A DNA stretch of 64,000 bases from Chersky-840 sp050011815 (GTDB lineage Bacteria > Actinomycetota > Acidimicrobiia > Acidimicrobiales > UBA8190), in the NCBI GenBank assembly GCA_050011815.1, contig JBEKIJ010000011.1:151043-215042 (forward strand), in the 5' to 3' direction. The notes beneath the pieces are model-generated. The model was not told the origin of the DNA. It ran no database searches and saw nothing but the letters and a program-made list of their open reading frames with translations. The translations under genes and the position numbers were made by a program. This document shows, in pieces, positions 15,971 to 23,715 of this stretch. How positions within the stretch are numbered: the first letter of the stretch is position 1; each line of letters opens with the position of its first letter.

Positions 15971-17058
15971 CGGGGGACCCCGTCCCCCTGCGGCCCGACC
16001 TGACGGTGTTGTCGGGATACCACTCCCGCCAAGTCGAGGTGGAGGTCCGCCTCAACACCAACGAATCGCCCTTTCCTCCCCCTTCGGAGTGGCTCGACGA
16101 GTTGCGCGACGAACTGGGTCGCATCGACTTCAACCGATATCCCGACCGCTCCGCCACCGAGCTGCGCGCCGCCCTGGCGGAGTTCCACGGCGTCGAGCCG
16201 ACGCAGGTGTTCTGTGCCAACGGGTCCAACGAGGTGCTCCAGTGCCTGTTGTTGGCCTACGGCGGGCCGGGTCGGGTGGTGGCGCTGTTCGAACCGACCT
16301 ACGCCCTGCACAGCCACATCGCCGCGCTCACCGGCACGGGCGTGGTGCGGGGGTGGCGCGGCGCTGATCACCGTGTGGACCTCGACGTGGTGGACCGCAT
16401 CCTCGAGGAGTCGCAACCGGTCGTCACGTTCCTGTGCTCGCCCAACAATCCGACCGGGCGGGCCGAGCCGCCCGAGGTCGTGGCCCACGTGCTCGAGCGC
16501 GCCCCGGGGCTGGTGGTCGTGGACGAAGCGTACGGGCAGTTCTCCCCGTGGAGCGCCCTCGACCTCGTCACGGGCCGCGCCTCGGGAGCGCCGCGGTTGG
16601 TCGTGGTCCGGACCTTCTCCAAGACGTGGTCGATGGCGGCGTGTCGCCTCGGCTACCTCGTCGCCGATCCGGCCGTCGTCGCCGCCTGTGATGCCGTGGT
16701 GTTGCCGTACCACCTCGACGCCATGACCCAGGCGGCCGGGCGCCTGGCCCTGCGCTACGTCGATGCCATGGAGGCGCGCGTGGCGCTCATCACCGAGGAG
16801 CGTGGTCGGCTGGCCGCCGCCCTCGGAGAGCTGGCGGTCGAGGCGTGGCCGTCGGATGCCAATTTCATCCTCTTCCGGCCCACGGGGCGCATGGCCACGG
16901 ACGTGTGGCAGGACCTGGTCGACGCATCGGTGCTGGTGCGTGATTGCTCGACGTGGCCGGGCCTCGACAACTGCCTCCGCGTCACGGTGGGCACGCCCCA
17001 GGAGAACGACCGCTTCGTGGCCGCCCTTCGGTCGAGCCTGGAGTCCGCAGGCCGCTGA
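15967..17058 (+). CDS. hisC: Histidinol-phosphate aminotransferase
   Basis: PLP-dependent class II aminotransferase of 363 residues that converts imidazole acetol phosphate and glutamate to histidinol phosphate. The N-terminus has LNTNESPFPPP and NRYPDRSATEL, both typical of HisC. CANGSNEVLQ binds the PLP phosphate, SPNNPTGR follows, VVDEAYGQF supplies the PLP-ring aspartate, and the Schiff-base lysine is in RTFSKTWSMA. The C-terminal arginine lies in LRVTVGTPQEN. The GTG start overlaps the hisD stop (GTGA), showing translational coupling. A 145-bp gap separates it from hisB, which seems to have its own promoter. Confidence 0.94.
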   Translation: MTGDPVPLRPDLTVLSGYHSRQVEVEVRLNTNESPFPPPSEWLDELRDELGRIDFNRYPDRSATELRAALAEFHGVEPTQVFCANGSNEVLQCLLLAYGGPGRVVALFEPTYALHSHIAALTGTGVVRGWRGADHRVDLDVVDRILEESQPVVTFLCSPNNPTGRAEPPEVVAHVLERAPGLVVVDEAYGQFSPWSALDLVTGRASGAPRLVVVRTFSKTWSMAACRLGYLVADPAVVAACDAVVLPYHLDAMTQAAGRLALRYVDAMEARVALITEERGRLAAALGELAVEAWPSDANFILFRPTGRMATDVWQDLVDASVLVRDCSTWPGLDNCLRVTVGTPQENDRFVAALRSSLESAGR

Positions 17059-17134
17059 GGGGCGGTGCGCCGAGCAGGGGCGGTGCGGCGAGCGCGGTCG
17101 GGTGAGCCCGGTCCGGTCCTGTCCTTCCAGCGCG

Positions 17135-17140
17135 TAACCT
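17135..17140 (+). promoter_or_regulatory. -10 element upstream of the hisB upstream ORF
   Basis: TAACCT lies 10 nt before the ATG at 17151 in the gap between hisC and hisB, pointing to a second internal his promoter with a very short leader. No good -35 is visible. Confidence 0.45.
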
Positions 17141-17150
17141 GGGCGGCTCT

Positions 17151-17207
17151 ATGACGCCGAACGACGACGGTGGCGCCGAGCCGGCGAGAGCCCGATCGGT
17201 CCCGTGA
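17151..17207 (+). CDS. 18-residue upstream ORF coupled to hisB
   Basis: ATG start, 18 codons (begins MTPNDDGG, ends ARSVP), and its TGA stop overlaps the hisB GTG in a GTGA junction identical to those used between real genes here. A TAACCT hexamer lies 10 nt before the ATG. There is no usable in-frame start for hisB further upstream, so hisB translation probably depends on reading this small frame. It contains no histidine codons, so it is not a classical his attenuator peptide. It may only deliver ribosomes to hisB. Confidence 0.5.
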   Translation: MTPNDDGGAEPARARSVP

Positions 17208-17821
17208 GCCCGACCCGCGCCGCGACGCGCCAACGACGGACCAAGGAGACGGCCATCGACGTCGAGATGGTCCTCGACGGCACCGGATCGGTGGACGTCG
17301 AGACGGGGATCCCGTTCTTCGACCACATGCTCTCCCAGCTCGGCCGGCACGGGGGGCTCGACCTGAGCGTCAGGGCCACCGGGGATCTCCACGTCGACGC
17401 CCACCACACCGTCGAAGACGTGGGCATCGTCCTCGGGGAGGTCCTGGCCGACGCCCTCGGGGACAAAGCCGGCATCCGCCGGTTCGCGTCGATCGCCCTC
17501 CCGCTCGACGAAGCGTTGGTGGAGGTGGCCCTCGACATCTCGGGTCGTCCCTACCTCGCCTACGACGTCGCCTTCGCTCCCGACGTGGCGCCGCTCGGGT
17601 CGCCACCGTTCGATCCCCAGCTGGCCGAGGAGTTCTGGCGGGCTTTCGTCACCGCGTCGGGCATCACCCTTCACCTGCGCCTCGTGACCGGGAAGAACAC
17701 CCACCACATCGTCGAGGCGTCGTTCAAGGGGACGGCGCGTTGCCTGCGCGACGCGCTGCGGGTGGAAGGCGGGGGAGTGCCGTCGACCAAGGGCACGTTG
17801 GGCAACGCCAGCGGGAATTGA
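17204..17821 (+). CDS. hisB: Imidazoleglycerol-phosphate dehydratase
   Basis: Dehydrates imidazole glycerol phosphate to imidazole acetol phosphate in histidine synthesis. At 205 residues it is the monofunctional actinobacterial form, without the phosphatase domain of E. coli HisB. The two manganese-binding motifs are clear: FFDHMLSQL early, DVDAHHTVEDVG-type (HVDAHHTVEDVG) after it, and the repeat-unit partner NTHHIVEASFKGTAR near the C-terminus. It starts at GTG, overlapping the stop of an 18-codon upstream frame. hisH follows after 2 nt. Confidence 0.95.
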   Translation: MSPTRAATRQRRTKETAIDVEMVLDGTGSVDVETGIPFFDHMLSQLGRHGGLDLSVRATGDLHVDAHHTVEDVGIVLGEVLADALGDKAGIRRFASIALPLDEALVEVALDISGRPYLAYDVAFAPDVAPLGSPPFDPQLAEEFWRAFVTASGITLHLRLVTGKNTHHIVEASFKGTARCLRDALRVEGGGVPSTKGTLGNASGN

Positions 17822-17823
17822 CG

Positions 17824-18456
17824 ATGGACGGGGGAATCGCCGTCCTCGACTACGGCATCGGCAACCTGGCGTCCGCGCACAAGGCCTTCGTCCACCTGGG
17901 GGCGCGGGCCCGTCTGGTCACCGACCGCCACGACGCCGCCGGGGCGTCGGGGGTGGTCTTGCCCGGCGTGGGTGCGTTCGGACGGTGCGCCCAGGCCCTG
18001 CGCAGCACCGGCCTCGACGGTGCCGTGGCTGACGCGCTGGAACGGGGCGTCCCGTTCCTCGGGATCTGCGTCGGCTTCCAGTTGCTCTACGAGGGATCGG
18101 AGGAGTCCCCTGCGGTGCCGGGTCTGGGGGTGCTACCGGGCAAGGTCGTGGCGCTGTCCCCGGGGGTGAAGCGCCCCCAGATGCAGTGGAACCAGCTCCT
18201 GGTGCGCCCGGGAAGCCAGAGCGGGCTCCTGGCCGGGATGGCACCGGCTTCGTGGGTGTACTTCGTCCACTCCTATGCGCCGGAGATGTCCGACGAGACC
18301 GTGGCGACGTGTGACTACGGCGGCACCGTGGTGGCGGCGGCCGAACGGGGCCGGGTATGGGGCGCACAGTTCCACCCCGAGAAGTCGGGGCCGGTGGGTC
18401 TGGCCATCCTCGCCAACTTCGTGGCTGCATGCGGGGACGGGCCGACACCGAAGTGA
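17824..18456 (+). CDS. hisH: Imidazole glycerol phosphate synthase, glutaminase subunit
   Basis: Class I glutamine amidotransferase of 210 residues that feeds ammonia to HisF. The nucleophile is C82 in FLGICVGFQLL, an oxyanion strand sits in VVLPGVGAFG, and the catalytic His-x-Glu is in QFHPEKSG near the C-terminus. It is followed by hisA (4-nt GTGA overlap) and then by its partner hisF. The ATG start gives the normal N-terminus IAVLDYGIGNL. Confidence 0.95.
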   Translation: MDGGIAVLDYGIGNLASAHKAFVHLGARARLVTDRHDAAGASGVVLPGVGAFGRCAQALRSTGLDGAVADALERGVPFLGICVGFQLLYEGSEESPAVPGLGVLPGKVVALSPGVKRPQMQWNQLLVRPGSQSGLLAGMAPASWVYFVHSYAPEMSDETVATCDYGGTVVAAAERGRVWGAQFHPEKSGPVGLAILANFVAACGDGPTPK

Positions 18457-19205
18457 GCACCGCGTTCGATCTCTACCCCGCCATCGACCTCCATGACCGC
18501 GGCGCGGTGCGGCTGGTGCAGGGCGACTTCGGACGCGTGCGCGCCTACGGCGATCCGCTGGCCCTGGCCCGCTCGTACGTGGCCGGCGGGGCCCGGTGGA
18601 TCCATGTGGTCGACCTCGACGCGGCGCGCACGGGCGACCCCGTGAACCGCGACCTGGTGCTGGAGATCGCCGCCGCCGTGGACGTTCCCGTGGAGGCCGG
18701 CGGGGGGGTGCGGGCCAGCGCCGACGCCGTGGCCCTCCTCGACCACGGGATCGAGCGCGTGGTGCTCGGGACCGCGGCCCTCGAGGCGCCCGAGGTGGTG
18801 GAGTCACTGGTGGCGCGCTATCCCGGCCGCGTGGCGGTCGGACTCGATCACCGCGGTGGGGAGCTGGCCGTGCGGGGGTGGGAGCGCCCGAGCGGGACGT
18901 CTCTCGGTGCCGCGCTCGCTCGCCTGGCCCCCCTGGACATCGGCGCGGTGGTGGTGACCGATATCGACCGCGACGGCATGTTGGAAGGGCCCGATCTCGT
19001 CGGGCTGCGCCATGCGCTCGACCTCACGGCGCATCCCGTGGTGGCGTCGGGGGGGGTGCGGTCGTCGTCGGACCTGCGCGCCTTGGCGGCCCTCGAAGCA
19101 CGGTCGGATGGTCGGCACCTGGCCGGCGCCATCGTGGGTACCGCACTGGTGCAGGGCGCCATGACCGTCGAGGAGGCGATCGCCGCGTGCGTGCTGTCCG
19201 GGTGA
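18453..19205 (+). CDS. hisA: Phosphoribosyl isomerase (ProFAR isomerase)
   Basis: TIM-barrel isomerase of 250 residues that converts ProFAR to PRFAR in histidine synthesis. The general-base aspartate is D12 in YPAIDLHDRG. Phosphate-binding turns GGGVRAS and ASGGVRSSSD lie in the two barrel halves, and VVTDIDRDGMLEGPD carries the second catalytic aspartate. In Actinobacteria this gene is often the dual HisA/TrpF enzyme PriA, but a separate trpF is present at 36.6 kb, so a dual role is not required here. The GTG start overlaps hisH by 4 nt; the 3' end overlaps hisF by 19 nt. Confidence 0.93.
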   Translation: MSTAFDLYPAIDLHDRGAVRLVQGDFGRVRAYGDPLALARSYVAGGARWIHVVDLDAARTGDPVNRDLVLEIAAAVDVPVEAGGGVRASADAVALLDHGIERVVLGTAALEAPEVVESLVARYPGRVAVGLDHRGGELAVRGWERPSGTSLGAALARLAPLDIGAVVVTDIDRDGMLEGPDLVGLRHALDLTAHPVVASGGVRSSSDLRALAALEARSDGRHLAGAIVGTALVQGAMTVEEAIAACVLSG

Positions 19206-19960
19206 TCCCCTGTCTCGACGTCGATGCCGGACGGGTGGTGAAAGGGGTGCGGTTCGTCGACCTCGTCGACGCCGGCGATCCGGTGGCGCTGGCGGCGCGT
19301 TATGACGCCGAAGGTGCCGACGAGCTCGTCTTCCTCGACATCACGGCGTCGGCCCACGAGCGCGACACGATGGTCGACGTGGTGTCGCGCACGGCGGCGG
19401 AGGTGTTCATCCCCTTCACGGTAGGTGGAGGGGTTCGAGCACCCGACGACGCCCGTCGCCTGTTGCGGGCCGGCGCCGACAAGGTGGCCTTGAACACCGC
19501 GGCGATCCTCGACCCCGGGCTCATCCACCAGTTGGCCGACGAGTTCGGCTCGCAGTGCGTCGTCGTCGCCATCGACGCGCGACGCCGTCCCACCCAGGTC
19601 GGCTGGGAGGTGTTCACCCACGGGGGACGGCGCGGCACCGGCCAGGACGCCGTGGCATGGGCCGAGGAGTGCTCGACGCTCGGCGCCGGTGAGATCCTCG
19701 TCACCTCGATGGACCGCGACGGCACGCGCCACGGGTTCGACGTGGAGCTGACACGAGCCATCGTCGACACGGTGGGGGTCCCCGTCGTGGCGTCGGGAGG
19801 TGTCGGGAGTCTGGAGCATCTCGTGGAGGGGGCCACGGTGGGGGGCGCCGATGCCGTGCTGGCGGCCTCGATCTTCCACCGCCAGGAGCACACCGTGGGC
19901 GAGGCCAAGGCGTATCTCGCCGCGCACGGCGTCATGGTGCGACCCCCGACACCGCAATGA
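19187..19960 (+). CDS. hisF: Imidazole glycerol phosphate synthase, cyclase subunit
   Basis: TIM-barrel synthase of 257 residues that joins HisH-derived ammonia to PRFAR, giving IGP and AICAR. Catalytic D11 lies in VIPCLDVDAGRVVKG, and the partner aspartate lies in TSMDRDGT. Phosphate loops are GGGVRAPDD and ASGGVGSLEH. The GTG start lies 19 nt inside hisA, with a GAGGAGG ribosome binding site about 10 nt upstream. It is the last gene of this his block. Confidence 0.95.
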   Translation: MRAVRVIPCLDVDAGRVVKGVRFVDLVDAGDPVALAARYDAEGADELVFLDITASAHERDTMVDVVSRTAAEVFIPFTVGGGVRAPDDARRLLRAGADKVALNTAAILDPGLIHQLADEFGSQCVVVAIDARRRPTQVGWEVFTHGGRRGTGQDAVAWAEECSTLGAGEILVTSMDRDGTRHGFDVELTRAIVDTVGVPVVASGGVGSLEHLVEGATVGGADAVLAASIFHRQEHTVGEAKAYLAAHGVMVRPPTPQ

Positions 19961-20026
19961 CGTCGACCGCCTCGCATTCCCCGTACCACGCGGGGTCGGC
20001 CGTGCTTTGCCTCGGGCGCCATCGGC

Positions 20027-20032
20027 TACGGT
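20027..20032 (+). promoter_or_regulatory. -10 element of the leaderless groES-like promoter
   Basis: TACGGT followed by 6 nt and the GTG at 20039. No ribosome binding site. It gives the groES-like gene its own promoter, separate from hisF. Confidence 0.55.
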
Positions 20033-20038
20033 GCGGCC

Positions 20039-20398
20039 GTGGCTCCTGAGGGCAAGGCAGCAAGGTCCACGTCGCCGTCTCCGTCACCCAAGCAGCCCAT
20101 CATCATGCTGGCCGACCGGGTCCTGGCCCAGCAGCCGGCGGCCGAAGGTGAGCGCCGGTCCCGCTCGGGCATCCTCATCCCCGCCACGGCGCAGGTGTCG
20201 CGCCGCCTCTTGTGGGCAGAGGTCGTCGCCGTGGGACCCCATGTGCGGTCGATCAAGGTGGGCGACAAGGTCCTGTTCAACCCCGAAGACCGGTTCGAGG
20301 TCGAGGTGCAAGGTGACGAGTACGTGATCCTGCGCGAACGCGACATCCACGCCGTGGCTTCCGAGCGCATCGACAGCGGCACCGGCCTCTACCTGTAG
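20039..20398 (+). CDS. Divergent GroES/Cpn10-like co-chaperonin
   Basis: A 119-residue Cpn10-fold protein with no GroEL beside it. Residues about 22-115 align with GroES: PIIMLADRVLAQQ (first strand), SGILIPATA (where GroES has the mobile loop), WAEVVAVGP, IKVGDKVLFN, and VILRERDIHAV at the end. A polar, Ser/Pro/Lys-rich extension of about 20 residues precedes it. The sequence is unlike canonical actinobacterial GroES; such second Cpn10 paralogues occur, but partner and role are unknown. It is inserted between hisF and hisI and convergent with the MMPL gene. Confidence 0.75.
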   Translation: MAPEGKAARSTSPSPSPKQPIIMLADRVLAQQPAAEGERRSRSGILIPATAQVSRRLLWAEVVAVGPHVRSIKVGDKVLFNPEDRFEVEVQGDEYVILRERDIHAVASERIDSGTGLYL

Positions 20399-20423
20399 AG
20401 GTCCCGACCTCCGGCGCGTGGCC

Positions 20424-23147
20424 TCAGTTGGGGCTGGTGTCGTCGAACTGCGGCAACCACAGCGAGGACGACACCGGGGTCGGGGGCACGTGCACCCCGG
20501 GCGAGCCCGGTGCAGTCGCCGGAACCGGAGCCGGCGGAGCTGGTGGCGGCGGGGCCGGTGCCGCCGGAATCGGTACCGGGGGGGCCGACCGCTCACCGGC
20601 GAGGTGTCCGTCGCCGTTGCCGACGACAGCCGCGCCGAGGGGCGCACCCACTGGCGCACCGACGGAGGCACTCACCGGCGCACCGACGGGGGCACCGACC
20701 TGCTCGGGGTAGCGCTCGTCGATCGTCATGTAGGGCGCCGGGGGGGCCTTGAGGAGCCCTCGCGACACCCAGTTGCGCTGGTCGGCCCACACCAAGATGG
20801 GCGGAAGGACGATCAGCGCGCTCAGCAGGGCGACGGTGATGTTGATGGCGACGATGACGCCGAAGTCACTCAACAGCGGCATCGACGAGAGACCGAGGAC
20901 GCCCACCCCGGCGATGGCGGTCATGCCCGAGACCATGAATGCCCTCCCGGTGCGGCGCGCCGTGGCGTCCATCGCCTGGCGCGGGGTGAGGCCCCGGGCC
21001 CGTTCCTCCACGAAGCGCAACAGGATCAGCGACGTGAATTCGGTGCAGACCGCCACCACTAAGGGCCCCGCCACCGCCGTCACGGGGCTCAACTTGAGGT
21101 GGAAGGCGACCCCGATGAGCGAGACCGCGCCCACGGCCACGAGCACCGGCACGAGCGACAACAGCGCACGGATCAAACTGCGCAACCGCAAGGTGAGGAA
21201 GGCGCCCACGAAGAGGATGGCCAGATAGGTGAGCTTGATCCGAGACGCCTCGAGGTTCTGGATGAGGCCCACGCCCACCGTGGCGATGCCCCCGGGTGCG
21301 ACGGAGATCCCCGGCGGGGCGTTGATCCCACCCTCGAGGTCTTTCACCACGGGCGCGAGCTGGTCGAGCGTGTCGGTCCGGCCCAGGAATATGACGTTGA
21401 GCGCGGTGCCGTGGTCGGCCACGGTCGTCTTCACGATGCCGGGTGGGGCGACGAGATAGATGGCCTCCATCTCGGCCCCTGTGGGGGGAATCTCCTTCAT
21501 GCCCTTGACGGTCACGAACTGGTCGATGGTGTTGATGAGCCCGGCGCCGGGGAACAGGGTGTTGGGGTACTTCTTCTCGAGCTGGTGCGAGAAGTTGACG
21601 ACGTAGTCGACGGTCTGGTTGCTCCACGGGTGGTTGGTCGAGATCCGCATGGCGATCTCGTTGTTGGACCCCGTGGCCGTCTTCAGCTGCACGATGTCTT
21701 TGATGGCCTGGGACTGCGGGTTCACCCACGAGATGGGGTCGGTCTGCAGCGCCAGCTTCCCCTCGACGGCGATTCCCGACAGCAGGATCACCACGCTGAC
21801 GATGGCCAAGGGGACGGCGGTGCGTTGCGGGAGGCTCCCGAGGAACACCGCCACCCGGCTGAGACGGCCCTGGCTGAAGTCCTTGCCCTTGGTGGGCGAC
21901 TTGTACTCGCGGATACCGAGGACGGCCAGGGTGGCGATGATGCTGCACACGCACACGGCGATGATCCCGATCACGAGCAGTGAGCCGAATTCCCGGATGG
22001 CGGGCGTCTTGGCGAACCACAGCGCCATGAAGGCGAAGACGGCGTCGAAGGTGACCACCAGAAGCGCAGGGCCGAGGCCGCGGGCCGCGGCCTGAATGGG
22101 GTGCGAGGCGCGGTCGAGGATCACCTCTTCCTCGATGCGCGAGTGCATCTGGATCGCGTAGTCCATGCCCACCCCGAGCAGGACGGGCAGGGCGGCGATG
22201 GTGGCCAGGGTGAGCGGGACATGGAAATAGCCGACGAGGCCGAACCCCCAGACGAGGCCGAGCGCCACGATGGCGAAGGCGAGGAGTCTCCACCGCACCG
22301 TGAACGACAGGAGCAGGATCGTCATCATGATCGCGCCGGCCAGCAGGGCCAGGACGATGATGCCGTGCTTGAGGTAGTCGTTGATGGTCTTGAGCAGCGC
22401 CGGCACGCCGGTGGTGATGGTCGTGACGTTCTGGAATTTCGCGTGGTCGATGATGTTGGTCACCGACGACGCCGCGGTGGTCTCCTGGTTGATGTTGAGA
22501 TCGCCCTTGAGGTACACCGCCAGCAGGGCGTGGTGGTTGTCGTGGACGAAGGTCTTGAGCGACTGGCGGACGCTGCCGTCTTGTTCGTGGATGATGAACT
22601 GCATCCACTGGGGGTTGGTGAGGACCTGGTCGGCCGGGTCCGTCTTGGCCAGCTCGATGCCCTCCTGGGTCAGGTAGTGGGCCCGGATCTGCTTGTCGGC
22701 GGGGTCGGTGTCTCGGGAGATGGCGGACTGGAGCAGAGAGAAGGCGGGGCTGTCGAGAGGGCTGCCGGTGGGACTGCTCAGGAGCTTCTGCGCGAACTGC
22801 AGGGCGTCCAGGGGCGTGACGGCGCTGAACACCCAGGGGTCCTTGGCCAGCTTGGACGAGATGTTCTTGAATGCCGCGATGTTCGACTTGGTCAGGAGGT
22901 TGTCGACCGTCGTCCCCGGCTTCATGGTGAAGAGGACGGCCATGGGATCGCCGCCGAAGACGTTCTCGTAGTTGACGTTGTTGATCCAGGCCGGGTCGTT
23001 GGTATTGAGATAGTCGGAGTTGCTGGTGGTGAAGCGCAGCGTCGTGATGCCGAATCCGAGGCCGAGGGTGATAAGGAGCCCGCAGATGGCCACAGTCCCG
23101 GCGCGCTTGCCCAGGTTGAGGCCGAGCCACTCCCATGTCCGTCTCAT
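20424..23147 (-). CDS. MMPL/RND-superfamily transporter
   Basis: Large inner-membrane protein of 907 residues with RND-type duplication: a hydrophobic N-terminal segment, an external loop of about 200 residues, five or six clustered helices, then the same pattern again. LGVGMDYAIQMHSRIEEE in the first half and CTEFTSLILLRFVEERARG in the second are the proton-relay helix 4/10 regions of predicted RND exporters (COG1033), related to mycobacterial MmpL. The substrate is probably lipid or hydrophobic, but that is inference. The last 110 residues after the final helix are Pro/Ala/Gly-rich with repeated VGAP units and look disordered. The ATG at 23147 has GGGGGG 5 nt upstream; the frame is open for 95 further codons without a credible start. 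Confidence 0.88.
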   Translation of the reverse strand: MRRTWEWLGLNLGKRAGTVAICGLLITLGLGFGITTLRFTTSNSDYLNTNDPAWINNVNYENVFGGDPMAVLFTMKPGTTVDNLLTKSNIAAFKNISSKLAKDPWVFSAVTPLDALQFAQKLLSSPTGSPLDSPAFSLLQSAISRDTDPADKQIRAHYLTQEGIELAKTDPADQVLTNPQWMQFIIHEQDGSVRQSLKTFVHDNHHALLAVYLKGDLNINQETTAASSVTNIIDHAKFQNVTTITTGVPALLKTINDYLKHGIIVLALLAGAIMMTILLLSFTVRWRLLAFAIVALGLVWGFGLVGYFHVPLTLATIAALPVLLGVGMDYAIQMHSRIEEEVILDRASHPIQAAARGLGPALLVVTFDAVFAFMALWFAKTPAIREFGSLLVIGIIAVCVCSIIATLAVLGIREYKSPTKGKDFSQGRLSRVAVFLGSLPQRTAVPLAIVSVVILLSGIAVEGKLALQTDPISWVNPQSQAIKDIVQLKTATGSNNEIAMRISTNHPWSNQTVDYVVNFSHQLEKKYPNTLFPGAGLINTIDQFVTVKGMKEIPPTGAEMEAIYLVAPPGIVKTTVADHGTALNVIFLGRTDTLDQLAPVVKDLEGGINAPPGISVAPGGIATVGVGLIQNLEASRIKLTYLAILFVGAFLTLRLRSLIRALLSLVPVLVAVGAVSLIGVAFHLKLSPVTAVAGPLVVAVCTEFTSLILLRFVEERARGLTPRQAMDATARRTGRAFMVSGMTAIAGVGVLGLSSMPLLSDFGVIVAINITVALLSALIVLPPILVWADQRNWVSRGLLKAPPAPYMTIDERYPEQVGAPVGAPVSASVGAPVGAPLGAAVVGNGDGHLAGERSAPPVPIPAAPAPPPPAPPAPVPATAPGSPGVHVPPTPVSSSLWLPQFDDTSPN

Positions 23148-23313
23148 GGCGCCCCCCGGCGTTACCCCGCGCTTGGTATGGACGGAGTTACTGCATAGTA
23201 GATGCCTCCCGGCTCGAAGGCCCGATCGGGTGGGGGTCGAGGCCCGCACGGCTCGGCACTGCCGCCGGGTCATGGTCCGGAACATCCGAGGTGGCCGGTA
23301 TCGTGAGGGCCTC

Positions 23314-23715
23314 ATGGAGCGAGTGGCGTCCCCTGTCGAATTCACCGAGGAAGAGCTCGACGTCGTGCGCTTCGGGGCCGATGGCCTGGTCCCGGCCATC
23401 GTCCAGGACGCCGGCGACGGCACCGTCCTCATGCTCGGCTATATGGACGCCGAAGCCCTGCGGCGGACGCTGCGGACCGGCCGATCCTGGTTCTGGAGCC
23501 GGAGCCGGAACGAGTACTGGTGTAAGGGCGAGACCTCCGGGGACCGGCAGTGGGTGCGGTCCGTCCGCTACGACTGCGACGGAGACGCCCTCCTCGTGGC
23601 GGTGGACCAGGACGGGAACGGGGCGTGCCACACCGGGGCGCGCTCGTGCTTCTATCGGGCTTTCGGAACCGACGACCCCAGCGGCGTGGCCGGGGGACCG
23701 CCGCCGGCGACGTGA
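23314..23715 (+). CDS. hisI: Phosphoribosyl-AMP cyclohydrolase
   Basis: Third step of histidine synthesis: hydrolyses the PR-AMP ring. Product 133 residues, cyclohydrolase domain only (no HisE fusion). Conserved segments: GDGTVLMLGYMDAEAL, WFWSRSRNEYWCKGETSG (first metal cysteine), YDCDGDALLVAVDQDG and CHTGARSCFYRA (two further cysteines). ATG 23314 has GAGGG 5 nt before it, plus a TATCGT hexamer 9 nt upstream. The stop overlaps trpE (GTGA). Confidence 0.94.
   Translation: MERVASPVEFTEEELDVVRFGADGLVPAIVQDAGDGTVLMLGYMDAEALRRTLRTGRSWFWSRSRNEYWCKGETSGDRQWVRSVRYDCDGDALLVAVDQDGNGACHTGARSCFYRAFGTDDPSGVAGGPPPAT

Noticed and set aside
17059..17203. Classical histidine attenuator between hisC and hisB
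   Set aside because: The short ORF has no histidine codons and no paired terminator/antiterminator stems were found.
20866..23136. Alternative minus-strand frame of 756 codons inside the MMPL gene
   Set aside because: Shadow frame with no membrane segments; the MMPL frame has clear RND structure.
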